From NCBI GenBank assembly GCA_035607415.1, contig DATNAQ010000031.1:90313-154312 (forward strand): 64,000 nucleotides of DNA, given 5' to 3'. The number at the start of each line of letters is the position of its first letter. Positions within the stretch are counted from its first letter, which is position 1. Shown piece by piece: positions 1 through 9,669 of this stretch. The notes under the pieces were generated by a model that saw nothing but the letters and a program-made list of their open reading frames with translations, did not search any database and was not told where the DNA came from. This DNA is from JAQBQH01 sp035607415 (GTDB lineage Bacteria; Myxococcota_A; Polyangia; Palsa-1104). The translations under genes were made by a program, and so were the position numbers.

Positions 1-1575
1 CGCTTCGCCGTCGACGAAGGCGCGCGCCTCGGCATGCCTGTCGTCGCCAACCTGAGCCTCGGCAGCAACAGCGGCCCGCACGACGGCACCAGTGATCTCG
101 AGGTCGCCCTCGACGCGCTCTTCCCCGCCGACCAACCGGGTCGCGCCCTCGTCGTCGCCGCCGGCAACGAAGGCGGCCGGGACCAGCACGCCGGCGCCTG
201 GGCGCTCGACGGCCGTGTCACCATCGACGTCCAGAACCCCAGCAGCAGCCTGCCCGACGCGCAGCTCGCCTTCGAGATCTGGCGCACCGGCTCGTTCTCG
301 ATCACGGTCGTCTCGCCGGCCGGCCACCGCTACGGCCCGGTCAAGTCCGGCACCTCCTTCAACGGACCGTCGAGCCGCGAAGGACAGGTGCTCGTCGACA
401 ACGGCGCCTCGAGCGCCCCGCGCGCCGACGGACGCCAGCCGGCGAGCGTCACCATCGCCGGCCCGGCCGGCGGCGCACCGGCCGGCGGCCACTGGCAGCT
501 CATCTTCGACGGCCAGGCCCACCGCTGGGACATCTGGATCAGCAACGATCCCGGTGGCGCCACGCCCGCGCACTTCATCGACCGCGTGGCCGAAGACGAT
601 CGCCTCGACATGCCGGCCACCGCGCACAACGCCATCACCGTCGGCTCCTTCATCACGCGCAACAGCTGGACCACCAAAGACGGCGACCCGATCATGCGCA
701 GCGGTGTCATCGGCGCGCCTTCCAGCTTCTCGTCCAACGGACCGACCGCCGACGACCGCTTCGCGCCCGACGTGATCGCGCCCGGCGAATACATCGTTTC
801 GGCGCTCTCGGCCGATGCCAGCCCCGACAATCCCAACTCCGCCTTTTTCGTCTCGCCCGGCAACCACCTCGCCTGGGCCGACGACGGCGTCCACGGCGTC
901 CTGCGCGGCACATCGCAGGCGGTGCCGCACGCGGCCGGCGCCATTGCGCTCCTGTTCCAGGCCGATCCCACGCTCACGTCGAGCGCGGTGCGCGAGATCC
1001 TCCGCGTCAGCGCGCACGACGGCGGCGCCGGCTACACGCCCAAGCTCGGCTTCGGCAAGCTCGACGTGCTCGCCGCCACACAGTTCGCGCTCGGCGCCCG
1101 CGGCGCCGCGGTCAGCGCCACCGCCTCGTCGGTCGGCGTCAGCCGAGACGTCGTCCCGCCCGGCGACGAGACAACCGTGGTCACCGTCACGCCGCGAGCC
1201 GACGACGGCACTCCGCTCGGACCCGGCCGGGCGGTCATCATCAGCGCCAGCGCCGGCGAGCCGACCGGCGACGTGGTCGACGTCGGCAGCGGCCGCTACG
1301 AGCGCACGTTCGCCGCCCACGCACCTCGCGGCACCACCGCCGTGGTCACCGTCACGGTCGACGGGGTCGCGCTCGCCGCACACCCCGCCATCTACATCGT
1401 CAACGCCCGCTCCGAGATCGGCTCCCCCTTCGCCGCCGGCGGCGGCTGCGCCACGGCCGGAGACGCCCGCCACCCGGCAGCGGCGCTCGTCCTCATCCTG
1501 GCCGTCACCGCCGCCCTCGTCGCCGGGCGCAGAAAGTCGCGCCGACGCCCTGCCGGCCGTACGCTCGATGCGTGA
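1..1575 (+). CDS. Secreted subtilisin-like (S8) serine protease, 3' part, with MYXO-CTERM-like tail
   Basis: The reading frame is open from base 1, so the start and the catalytic Asp and His lie upstream of the window. What is present includes the oxyanion-hole segment AAGNEG near base 160 and the catalytic Ser motif GTSQAVPHAAG with Ser at bases 913-915, both diagnostic of the S8 subtilase family. After the protease domain, about bases 1140-1400 encode a beta-rich region resembling an invasin/bacterial Ig-like domain. The C-terminus has GGGC (Cys at 1447-1449), a hydrophobic helix rich in A, L and V, and a cluster of Arg/Lys: the layout of a MYXO-CTERM sorting signal, so the product is probably exported and anchored at the cell surface. 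The family and partial status are clear; the anchor is inferred from the tail. Confidence 0.9.
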   Translation, partial: RFAVDEGARLGMPVVANLSLGSNSGPHDGTSDLEVALDALFPADQPGRALVVAAGNEGGRDQHAGAWALDGRVTIDVQNPSSSLPDAQLAFEIWRTGSFSITVVSPAGHRYGPVKSGTSFNGPSSREGQVLVDNGASSAPRADGRQPASVTIAGPAGGAPAGGHWQLIFDGQAHRWDIWISNDPGGATPAHFIDRVAEDDRLDMPATAHNAITVGSFITRNSWTTKDGDPIMRSGVIGAPSSFSSNGPTADDRFAPDVIAPGEYIVSALSADASPDNPNSAFFVSPGNHLAWADDGVHGVLRGTSQAVPHAAGAIALLFQADPTLTSSAVREILRVSAHDGGAGYTPKLGFGKLDVLAATQFALGARGAAVSATASSVGVSRDVVPPGDETTVVTVTPRADDGTPLGPGRAVIISASAGEPTGDVVDVGSGRYERTFAAHAPRGTTAVVTVTVDGVALAAHPAIYIVNARSEIGSPFAAGGGCATAGDARHPAAALVLILAVTAALVAGRRKSRRRPAGRTLDA

Positions 1576-1623
1576 TGCAGGCAACCCCGCAGCCCCGCCC
1601 CGCGCCCAATCGGCGGAGTCGCC

Positions 1624-1652
1624 TTGCACCCCCTACGCCCCACGACTATAGT
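1624..1652 (+). promoter_or_regulatory. Candidate sigma70-type promoter of the Cys-rich lipoprotein
   Basis: TTGCAC, a 17-base spacer and TATAGT. The -10 hexamer matches consensus at 5 of 6 positions and the -35 at 3 of 6. The -10 ends 10 bases before the ATG at 1663, so any 5' leader would be only a few bases long. Confidence 0.5.
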
Positions 1653-1662
1653 CCGCCCCCTC

Positions 1663-2199
1663 ATGTGGCGCGCTCCGCTGGTCGCCCTCCTTCTCGTCGC
1701 CGGTTGCGGCGCGAAGATCGGTGACTCGTGCAAGACCAACATCGACTGCAGCCCGCTCGGCGATCGCTTCTGCGATCTCGCCTCGCCCAACGGCTATTGC
1801 ACGCAGGAAGACTGCACGTTCAAAGACAACAACAACTCGACGTGCCCGTCGGAAGCCACCTGCATCCGCTTCTTCACGCCCATCGACGGCGAGGTCTGCC
1901 ACACCGACTTGGCAACCGAGCCGGTTCCGTTCTCCAGGGCCGACTGTCCCGACGTCGACGACCGCTGCGTCTGCGACGTCACCAACGACGACGGCAGCTG
2001 CCAGGGCAACCTCGGCCACTGCGCACCGAGCGCCACCGAGCGCCACTGGTGCATGCTGAGCTGCGAGCACGACAGCGACTGCCGCGACGGCTACCAGTGC
2101 CGTCACACCGGCACCTTCGGCGCCGAGCCGCTGCCCACGTTCGCGAACCCCGTCGGCAGGCCCGCGAAGTTCTGCGCCCCGAAGCCCACCCCGTTCTGA
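1663..2199 (+). CDS. Cysteine-rich lipoprotein, function unknown
   Basis: A 178-residue protein. The chosen ATG opens a typical lipoprotein signal (MWR, hydrophobic stretch, lipobox LVAGC); an earlier in-frame TTG at 1624 lies in the likely -35 box and would not give a proper signal. The mature part is rich in Cys in spaced pairs, as in small disulfide-rich surface proteins of myxobacteria, but I recognise no named domain. It stands between the subtilase and an ABC permease pair on the same strand, 9 bases before the latter. It is likely an envelope lipoprotein; its role is unknown. Confidence 0.75.
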   Translation: MWRAPLVALLLVAGCGAKIGDSCKTNIDCSPLGDRFCDLASPNGYCTQEDCTFKDNNNSTCPSEATCIRFFTPIDGEVCHTDLATEPVPFSRADCPDVDDRCVCDVTNDDGSCQGNLGHCAPSATERHWCMLSCEHDSDCRDGYQCRHTGTFGAEPLPTFANPVGRPAKFCAPKPTPF

Positions 2200-2208
2200 T
2201 CCGGGCGG

Positions 2209-3137
<929 letters not shown>

Positions 3138-3141
<4 letters not shown>

Positions 3142-3965
3142 TCCGCGCGCTTCAGCGGCTCGGCATCGGCCCCGCGGTCGGCCTCCTCCTGCTCGCGATC
3201 TTCTTCGTGTGCGCGATCGTCGGCCCGTACGTGGCGCCGTACGGTCCCGAAACGCAGAACCTCAGCCACCTCCTCGAGAAGCCGAGCCACGCGCACCTCC
3301 TCGGCACCGACGAAAACGGCTGCGATCTGCTCTCGCAGCTCCTCTGGGGCGCGCGTCTCGCGGCCGGCATCTCGCTGGCCGTCGTCGGGCTCTGCCTGGT
3401 CATCGGCATCGCCGTCGGCACCATCGCCGGCTACTTCGGCGGCAGCGTCGACGAAGTCATCATGCGCGTCGTCGACGTCCTGCTCGCCTTCCCCGGCATC
3501 CTCCTCAACCTCGCGATCGTGGCCATCGTGCCGACTGCGGGTGTCGGCGTCTTCATCTTCGCGATCACGATCAACGGCTGGGTCGGCTACGCGCGCGTCG
3601 CCCGCGGCCAGGTGCTGCAAGTACGCGAGCGCGAGTACGTGCAAGCGGCGCGCGCGATCGGCGCCAGCCCGTGGCGCATCATGCTCTGGCACATCGTGCC
3701 CAACACGCTGTCGCCGCTCATCGTGCAGGCGACATTCGGCTTCGCGGGCGTGATCCTCGTCGAGGCAAGCCTGTCGTTCCTCGGTCTCGGCCGTCTGCAC
3801 AACTACAGTTGGGGCTCGCTTCTGTCGCAGGGCACGACCTACTTGTGGCGAACGCAACATCTGGCGATGGCGCCCGGCATCGCCATCGCGCTCGTCGTCC
3901 TCGCCTGCAACCTCGTCGGTGACGGCTTGCGCGATCGCTTCGATCCGCGCCGCCTGACCCGCTGA
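3138..3965 (+). CDS. ABC transporter permease, DppC/OppC family
   Basis: A 275-residue partner of the preceding DppB-type permease. The N-terminal membrane helix is followed by HLLGTDENGCDLLSQLLWGAR, the hallmark of DppC (LGTDxxGRD/xLS). The EAA loop reads EREYVQAARAIGAS, followed by HIVPNTLSPLIVQATF and EASLSFLGLG. The ATG overlaps the upstream stop. With DppB it would form the transmembrane channel of an importer of peptides or similar solutes; the ATPases (DppD/F type) must be encoded elsewhere. Confidence 0.92.
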
Positions 3966-4047
3966 CGACCGCTCGCTCGCCTGGCGGACAACGCCCGCGC
4001 TGGCGCACGGTCTGCATCGCTTCGTCAGTCAGACGAAGGAGGCGATC

Positions 4048-4344
4048 ATGCCGAGGATCCTGATGTTTGCCGGCGCCCTGGCGCTCCTGGTGGGCGGCTG
4101 CGCGACGTCGGCCGAGACCGAGCGCCGCGCCGAGACGCATGACCAGCGCGCCCGCAACGCGGCCGCGTACGAGAACTACGACCAGGCGGCGGCCGAGAAA
4201 CACGAAGCCGACCGACTGCACGCCAAGGCCGCCGAGGAGCGCGCCAACGAAGCCGCCAGCGGTGAGGCCGTGCCGGAGCCGCTGCCTCCTCCGCCGGCTG
4301 AAGTGCCGCCGGCCGAAGTGCCGCCGCCCGCGCCGGTTCCGTAG
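4048..4344 (+). CDS. Small lipoprotein with charged helix and Pro-rich tail
   Basis: A 98-residue protein with a strong ribosome binding site (AAGGAGG) 9 bases before the ATG. The signal peptide ends in the lipobox LVGGC. The mature part has an Ala/Glu/Arg-rich helix containing Tyr-Asp pairs, then a Pro-rich tail with PAEVPP repeated. This resembles small periplasmic lipoproteins of unknown function. It converges with the creatininase-family gene, whose stop lies 3 bases away on the other strand. Confidence 0.8.
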   Translation: MPRILMFAGALALLVGGCATSAETERRAETHDQRARNAAAYENYDQAAAEKHEADRLHAKAAEERANEAASGEAVPEPLPPPPAEVPPAEVPPPAPVP

Positions 4345-4347
4345 GCG

Positions 4348-5313
4348 CTACTTCATCTCCGCCATCGACGGCACCGGCAGATTGCCGATCCGTCCGCCGA
4401 GCGACAGCGTGCCGACCCATCGCATGATCGGCGGCGGCGACTCGGCGCGCCCGGCGAACACGTCCTCGATCCCCGCGACGTAGCGGCGCACGATCTCGGC
4501 TGCGAACACCGCGCCCGCTTGCGGCGTCGCGCGATGCGGCCGACCCGTGTATCCGGGAAACGGCCGCAACGCATTCCAGCCCATGCCTTCCGCCGCGAAG
4601 GTCAGCTCGCGCGACAGCCGATCACGGCCGAGCGCGCGCGCCATCCGCGCCGCCAGCGCCATCGCGCCGGCGGGCCGCACGTCGGGACACGGCGGCAGCG
4701 ACATGTAATCGGGCGCCACCGACTCGGGCGCGTAGTGCAGCGCCATCGACGTCTCGAAGAAGCCGGCGTGAAAGTCGTTGGCCAGCGCGCCCATCATCTG
4801 CGTGCGCTCGGCCACGTCGGTCACATGCGCGAACGCATCCGCGAACTTCGCAGGCTCGAGAAACAGCATCTCGTTGAGCAGGCCGTTGAACGGCGCCACC
4901 GCGCGCACGCCCGCCGTGCGCAACAGACTCACGCCCGCCTCGATCGCGAGGTTGTGCAGCGGCGCACCGTGAAACGTCATCAGGATCACTCTCGTCGCGC
5001 CGAGCTCGACGAGCGCACGACATGCCTCGAGCACGAGGTGCCGCACGATCGGATACGCCGTCCGCCGCGTGCCCGGCCCGGGACACGGCTCGACACCAAC
5101 CTCGAGATCGGCGCCGACGAGGAGCGGCCAATCGTGCGCCTTGCCGAGCGCCTCGTGCACCTCGCGAACGAGGCCGATGCTGATCAGACGATCATTGTGC
5201 AGCGACAGATGCGGCCCGTGATACTCGACCGGATTGACGGTCAGATACACCGGCGCTCCGCTCTTCACCCTCCGGCGCGCCTCTTGATGCGGAATATCGA
5301 GGAGCGAAATCAC
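4348..5313 (-). CDS. Creatininase-family amidohydrolase
   Basis: A 321-residue protein with the creatininase-family metal site: E30-x-H32 in PVEYHGPHLSLHNDR with D41, and the later FHGAPLHN segment (H115) where the family has NGHGGN. Members hydrolyse cyclic or linear amide bonds (creatinine, formamide intermediates) or act in mycofactocin maturation (MftE); which applies here cannot be told. The ATG lies 12 bases after the stop of the nitrilase-like gene, so the two amide-bond hydrolases are probably co-transcribed behind the ECF sigma factor gene. Confidence 0.8.
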   Translation of the reverse strand: MISLLDIPHQEARRRVKSGAPVYLTVNPVEYHGPHLSLHNDRLISIGLVREVHEALGKAHDWPLLVGADLEVGVEPCPGPGTRRTAYPIVRHLVLEACRALVELGATRVILMTFHGAPLHNLAIEAGVSLLRTAGVRAVAPFNGLLNEMLFLEPAKFADAFAHVTDVAERTQMMGALANDFHAGFFETSMALHYAPESVAPDYMSLPPCPDVRPAGAMALAARMARALGRDRLSRELTFAAEGMGWNALRPFPGYTGRPHRATPQAGAVFAAEIVRRYVAGIEDVFAGRAESPPPIMRWVGTLSLGGRIGNLPVPSMAEMK

Positions 5314-5325
5314 CGGTGCAGTATC

Positions 5326-6207
5326 TCACAGCGAAACTGTGATCGGATACTGGCCCAGCGTCAGCGCCGGCTTCCAACGCGACTTGGGCACCGCCACGCG
5401 CCCGCGCCGCCCCGGCAGATTGCACATCGTCACGAAGTCGCGCGCCTCGCCGTCGTCGTAGACATGAAAGCCGCTGCGCAGCGATCGCGGATGCGGCCAC
5501 GACTTGCGCGGCCGTGTGCGCCGCCTCGCATCGAGCACCTCCTCGACTTGCAGCGCGAGCGGCTGGCGCCCGGGGTGGCTCGGCAGGTGAAACGCATTGA
5601 CGTGCAACGTCGTTTCCGCGGCGCCGGTCTCGATCGCCTCGCCGAGAAGGCGCGAGGCGACGCGCTCGGCGCCATACGCGAAATTGCCGAGCACGACCAT
5701 CACGCCGCACGCGAGCTCGGCCGGCGAGAACTGCAGAAACGCCGCCACGTCCGAGCACACGAGGAAGCGCACGTCGATGACCGCATCCTGCCAGTCGAGC
5801 CGCACGCGATTGATCCGATCGTAAGCGGTCACGCCGATGCCCGGCCCGCCCTCGGCCGGATCCATCTCGAACGACTGTGGCGTCACCTTCGCTTGCGGAA
5901 CATGCACCGATCCGTGTCGCGTGAAGATCACGATCGCGTTGTAGCGCGCCTCGGGATCTCGCCCCGGCAGATCCTCGTGCAGGTCGGGCCCGACGTTGAG
6001 CGTCGCAACTATATTAATGTTACGCGCCTGCGCCAGCGCCACGAGCCGCGCGAACGCGATCCCCGATCCGCGCGGGGTCCACGCCACGTATTCGGGGAGA
6101 AACGCCGTCTCGCCTTCGCCGACGTCTTCGAGCGCACGCAACGCCCGCTCGAGCATCTCGGCCTCGCTGCCGAGCTGTAACGCGATCAGATGGAAATCGG
6201 AGATCAC
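5326..6207 (-). CDS. Nitrilase-superfamily (carbon-nitrogen) hydrolase
   Basis: A 293-residue protein. The Glu-Lys-Cys catalytic triad of the nitrilase superfamily can be placed: E39 in FLPEYVAW, K107 in QAKVTPQ and C151 in FLVCSD. Surrounding sequence is divergent, so the substrate (amide, nitrile or carbamoyl) is unknown and no closer subfamily can be given. It follows the ECF sigma gene by 27 bases and precedes the creatininase-family gene by 12 bases on the same strand, suggesting a sigma-factor operon with two amide hydrolases. Confidence 0.75.
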   Translation of the reverse strand: MISDFHLIALQLGSEAEMLERALRALEDVGEGETAFLPEYVAWTPRGSGIAFARLVALAQARNINIVATLNVGPDLHEDLPGRDPEARYNAIVIFTRHGSVHVPQAKVTPQSFEMDPAEGGPGIGVTAYDRINRVRLDWQDAVIDVRFLVCSDVAAFLQFSPAELACGVMVVLGNFAYGAERVASRLLGEAIETGAAETTLHVNAFHLPSHPGRQPLALQVEEVLDARRRTRPRKSWPHPRSLRSGFHVYDDGEARDFVTMCNLPGRRGRVAVPKSRWKPALTLGQYPITVSL

Positions 6208-6234
6208 CCCGCGAGCCTACCGCACTTCGCGGCG

Positions 6235-6798
6235 CTACGCGGCCAGGGCGCACGCCTCCGCTTCATCGCGCAGAAGCTCTTGCATGCGCTTGCGCGCGTG
6301 AAACAGGCGCGACATGACGGTGCCGACCGAGCAGCTCATCGCCTCGGCGATCTCGAGATACGACAGCCCCTGCAGCTCGCGCAGCACCAGCGTCGTGCGA
6401 TGCTTCTCCGAGAGCTGCGACATGGCCAGGCCGATGCGGCCGCCGAGCTCGCCGCCCTCCACCGCGCGCGTCGGATCGTCGTCGCCCGACAAGATCCCCT
6501 GCACGTCGTCGAGCGCGACCAGGTTCGGCGCGCGATGGCGCAGCCGATCGATGCACACGTTCACCACGATCCGATGCAGCCACGTCCCGAACTGCGCCTG
6601 CTTGTCGAAGCGCGGCAGCCCGCGATACGCGCGCATGAACGCTTCCTGACACGCGTCGCGCGCGTCCTCGCGGTTTCGCAGCACGCCGACGGCGACCGCC
6701 AGCGCCCGCTGCTGATGTCGGCGTACCAGCCACTCGAACGCCGCTTCCTTCCCGCGTTGCGCAGCCGCCACTGCCTCCGAGTCCTCACGATAGGCCAT
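6235..6798 (-). CDS. ECF-type RNA polymerase sigma factor (sigma-24 like)
   Basis: A 187-residue extracytoplasmic-function sigma factor. Region 2 (about residues 20-90) contains the core-binding and -10 recognition helices, with DACQEAFMRAYRGLPRF and TWLHRIVVNVCIDRLR. Region 4 (about 125-175) shows LSEKHRTTLVLRELQGLSYLEIAEAM followed by VGTVMSRLFHARKRM, the -35 binding helix-turn-helix. There is no adjacent anti-sigma gene, which is unusual for this class. Two amide-hydrolase genes follow closely. The 251 bases between this gene and the divergent gene at 7050 hold no visible coding or RNA gene. Confidence 0.93.
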   Translation of the reverse strand: MAYREDSEAVAAAQRGKEAAFEWLVRRHQQRALAVAVGVLRNREDARDACQEAFMRAYRGLPRFDKQAQFGTWLHRIVVNVCIDRLRHRAPNLVALDDVQGILSGDDDPTRAVEGGELGGRIGLAMSQLSEKHRTTLVLRELQGLSYLEIAEAMSCSVGTVMSRLFHARKRMQELLRDEAEACALAA

Positions 6799-7049
6799 GA
6801 CGAGCGACGGCTATTGCAAGCCGGTAGCCAACACGAAGTGCCCGAAAGTCGCGGCCCCGCCGCCGAGCGAGCGAGGCGACTGTGCAGCGGCGGTCACGCG
6901 TACGGTGTGGCGTCCTGGTCACGGTCTGCACGGCGCGCAAAGATTCGTATACCGGTTGCCAGTCTCCTCTAGTTGCCACTCCTCCCGTCGACAAACGCGC
7001 GAAATCACGCGCCCACACGTCGGCACGCGCATCGCAATGTGCGCCCGAC

Positions 7050-7355
7050 ATGCGCAACGACCCACTCGTCAAGCTACTGATCGAGATCCATCAAAACGTC
7101 GATCTGCTCTGTGAAGATCTCGAGCAAGATCGCCCCGACCTCGCCACCGCGATCCGCGAGCACGCCGCGTGGATTCCGCGACCGGACGAGCTTCTGCGCG
7201 GCGCGCAGCCGTCGACGAAAGCGACGGTGCGCCGCCTCGGCCCGCTGCTCTACGACGCGCTCGACGAAGGGCTCGTCGACGCGCGACAGTTCGACGCGCT
7301 CATGGTCGAGCGTGCGCGCGCCGAACGCGTGCTCGACGGCAGGGGCTCGCGATGA
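7050..7355 (+). CDS. Small hypothetical protein
   Basis: A 101-residue acidic, mainly helical protein beginning MRNDPLVKLLIEIHQN. The frame is open further upstream, but the ATG at 7050 is the first start that gives a protein-like N-terminus. It is transcribed away from the ECF sigma gene and ends 5 bases before the convergent dacB stop. No signal peptide, membrane helix or known motif is visible and I do not recognise a family. Confidence 0.55.
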   Translation: MRNDPLVKLLIEIHQNVDLLCEDLEQDRPDLATAIREHAAWIPRPDELLRGAQPSTKATVRRLGPLLYDALDEGLVDARQFDALMVERARAERVLDGRGSR

Positions 7356-7360
7356 TCGCG

Positions 7361-9088
7361 CTACGGTGCGACGTTGGCGTCGCCGCCCGGGGTGGGATCG
7401 CCGTCGGATTCGGAGTCGTCTGGCGTCGGCGTCGCGGGAATCTCGCCGTTGCGCTCGCCCGCGTTCGGCGACGGCTGATCGCTGCGCAGATACGAGAGCA
7501 TCGCCTCGACCATACGTACCTGCGCGTGGCGCACCTCGTTGGTGCGACGATGGCGGAATCCCTCGACGAAGATCGAGAAGATGAGCACGTCGTCCTTGTC
7601 GCCGACGTAGCCCGACAGCGCCGACACGCCGTTGAGCGTGCCGGTCTTGGCGCGCACGAGCCCGACCGCGTCGGTGCCCATGAAGCGATTACGGATGGTG
7701 CCGTCGATGCCGGCGATCGCCAGCGACGTCAAGAAATCCGGCGCCACCGAGATGTCGTAGTAGAGCTTGCGCAACAGCGACGACAGATCCTGCGGCGTGA
7801 TGCGGTTCTCGTGCGTGAGCCCCGAACCGTTGACGATCTTGTAGGCGCCGGGCTTGATCCCCTCGCTCGTCAGAAAATCGGTGACCGCGCGCGTTCCCTT
7901 GGCGAGCGTGCCGGGCGCGCCGTACATCTCGCCGCCGAGCGTCTTGTAAATCGCCTCGGCGACGAAGTTGTTCGACGGCTTGTTCGAGATGCGGCACACC
8001 TCCGACAGCGGCGCCGAGATGTGCTCGGCCAGCATCGTCGGCGCGGCCACGTTGCCGTTGCGCACGCGGCCGGTGAGCTCGATGCCGAAGTCGCCGAACG
8101 CCGAACGCAGCACCGACGCGGCCAGGAGCGAGCCATCGGCGAGGCGGCGCAGGTCGACGTAGTCGTCACGGTTGTCGGCGATGCGCCCGCGCACCGTCAC
8201 GATCAGCCGGTCGTCCTTCTTGTACGAGTCGATGCGCAAGCGCGACCGCTTGCCGTGCACCGTCGTCGTCTGGTTCTCGACGCCGAACATCTCGACCTTC
8301 GGCTCGACGCTGACGATGGCCGGATGGCCGACATCGCCCGGACGCACGCGCACGCCGTAGGTGTTGCGGTTGAGGATGAGCGCACCCTCGCCGTCGCCTG
8401 GATCGTCCGGCTTGTGCCCGCGCGCGTGGAAGCGCGGGTCGGCGACGAGATCGCCCTCGATGCGCTGGACGCCGCGCGCCGACAACGCGCGCGCGATCTC
8501 GGCGACGTCGGTCGTGGTCAGCGACGGATCGCCGTTGCCGCGCAGCACGACGTCGCCGTGCACGACCCCGTCGGCGTCGGGCTCGGGTCCGTAGAGCGAC
8601 GTGTGATAGCGAAAATCGGCGCCGAGAAGGGACATCGCGGCAGCGGTCGTGAGGATTTTGGTGTTGGACGCGGGGTTGAACGGTACCGCGGCGTTGTGCG
8701 CGAAGAGCACGTCGCCGTTCGACGCCTGCATGACCTCGACGCCGACCTTGGTGCGGTTGAGCGGCGCGTCGTGGAGGACCGCCACCAGGCGGTCGCGTAG
8801 CTTGGCGATGCGAATCTCACGTGGATCGTTCGGATCGGCGACCTCGCGTGGCGCCGTCGCCGTGTCGCGACGGAGCGGCGCTGCCGCCGGTGGCTTCTTC
8901 GTCGGCAGCAGACGCGCCTGGCGTGCGCTGTTGCGCGTCGCCGGCGTGATCGGCGCGCGCGCCTTCGGCTTGTGCGCGACGAACCGCTTCGCGACGGCTG
9001 GCTTGTGCCCCACCACCGCGAACGCGGGCGTCATCGAACCGAACGCCACCGCGGACGCGACGGCCAAGCCAAGTCTACGAGTCACCAC
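7361..9088 (-). CDS. dacB: D-alanyl-D-alanine carboxypeptidase/endopeptidase, PBP4 (DacB, S13) family
   Basis: A 575-residue peptidoglycan hydrolase of the periplasm, removing the terminal D-Ala or cutting peptide cross-links. A signal peptide ends around AFA (residues 22-24), followed by a Lys/Arg/Pro-rich linker. The three penicillin-binding motifs are all present: S141-N-T-K144, S-N-N in KPSNNFVAEA, and K-T-G in RAKTGTLNGV. Between the first two is the long insertion typical of class C PBPs. It starts at GTG 9088 (a second GTG follows). It lies 49 bases downstream of the hypothetical gene at 9138-9629 and may share its promoter. Confidence 0.92.
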   Translation of the reverse strand: MVTRRLGLAVASAVAFGSMTPAFAVVGHKPAVAKRFVAHKPKARAPITPATRNSARQARLLPTKKPPAAAPLRRDTATAPREVADPNDPREIRIAKLRDRLVAVLHDAPLNRTKVGVEVMQASNGDVLFAHNAAVPFNPASNTKILTTAAAMSLLGADFRYHTSLYGPEPDADGVVHGDVVLRGNGDPSLTTTDVAEIARALSARGVQRIEGDLVADPRFHARGHKPDDPGDGEGALILNRNTYGVRVRPGDVGHPAIVSVEPKVEMFGVENQTTTVHGKRSRLRIDSYKKDDRLIVTVRGRIADNRDDYVDLRRLADGSLLAASVLRSAFGDFGIELTGRVRNGNVAAPTMLAEHISAPLSEVCRISNKPSNNFVAEAIYKTLGGEMYGAPGTLAKGTRAVTDFLTSEGIKPGAYKIVNGSGLTHENRITPQDLSSLLRKLYYDISVAPDFLTSLAIAGIDGTIRNRFMGTDAVGLVRAKTGTLNGVSALSGYVGDKDDVLIFSIFVEGFRHRRTNEVRHAQVRMVEAMLSYLRSDQPSPNAGERNGEIPATPTPDDSESDGDPTPGGDANVAP

Positions 9089-9137
9089 CCGGTATTGTGA
9101 GCGGTGCAGCGACGGGACGCAACAGAAGCGAGCAGAA

Positions 9138-9629
9138 TCAGGCTGCAGCCGGTGTCGTCAGATACTTCTCGAGCTCGAGCGGAGCGAAGATCTCGCTCTT
9201 GTTCGACGCATCGAGGAACAACAGGTAGGCGGCGACTTCAGCCTTGTCGTGCTTCTCGAACAGCTTCTTGCCGGCCTCCACCAGCTTCTCCGGGGCCGAC
9301 GTCTGCATGAAGTCCGCGTCGGTGAGCCCGTCCTCGTGCGGAACCTCGAGCGTGGTGAGGAACGAGCCGAGCATCGGCCGGCGGGTGCGGGTCAGCCACT
9401 CGAACAGGAGCGTGGCGGCGGTGGTGGCCGCGGCGGTGCTCGACACGGAGCGCCAGACCCGATTGGCCCAGTCGTCGTTCCGCTTGCGGGTGGAGGTATG
9501 GCTGGCCAGGCGATTGGTGGGAATCTTCGCCTCGCGCAGCACCTTTTTCATCGCCTCGGCCGTGAGCTCCAGAAAGATGCTTTTCGTCTTCTGCTCACCG
9601 AGCCTGCGACAGATCTCTTCGGGGGCCAT
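9138..9629 (-). CDS. Hypothetical protein
   Basis: A 163-residue soluble protein of mixed charge beginning MAPEEICRRLGEQKTK, with no signal peptide or membrane helix. The central stretch has a basic TRKRNDDWANR segment and the C-terminal half is helical with FEKHDKAEVAAYLLFLDASNK. I do not recognise a family. A good sigma70-like promoter sits just upstream (9640-9669). dacB follows on the same strand after 49 bases. Confidence 0.7.
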   Translation of the reverse strand: MAPEEICRRLGEQKTKSIFLELTAEAMKKVLREAKIPTNRLASHTSTRKRNDDWANRVWRSVSSTAAATTAATLLFEWLTRTRRPMLGSFLTTLEVPHEDGLTDADFMQTSAPEKLVEAGKKLFEKHDKAEVAAYLLFLDASNKSEIFAPLELEKYLTTPAAA

Positions 9630-9639
9630 ACGGCCTTCG

Positions 9640-9669
9640 CTTATAGCCGCGAGAGCGCGCAGCCGTCAA
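9640..9669 (-). promoter_or_regulatory. Sigma70-type promoter overlapping the methyltransferase stop
   Basis: On the minus strand: TTGACG, 18 bases, TATAAG (5 of 6 matches in each hexamer). The -35 contains the TGA stop of the methyltransferase gene. The -10 ends 10 bases before the ATG at 9629, so the transcript would have almost no leader. Confidence 0.6.

Noticed and set aside
6799..7049. 251-base gap between the ECF sigma gene and the gene at 7050 as a possible RNA gene or toxin-antitoxin locus
   Set aside because: No tRNA-like clover, no short coupled ORF pair and no clear promoter could be supported.
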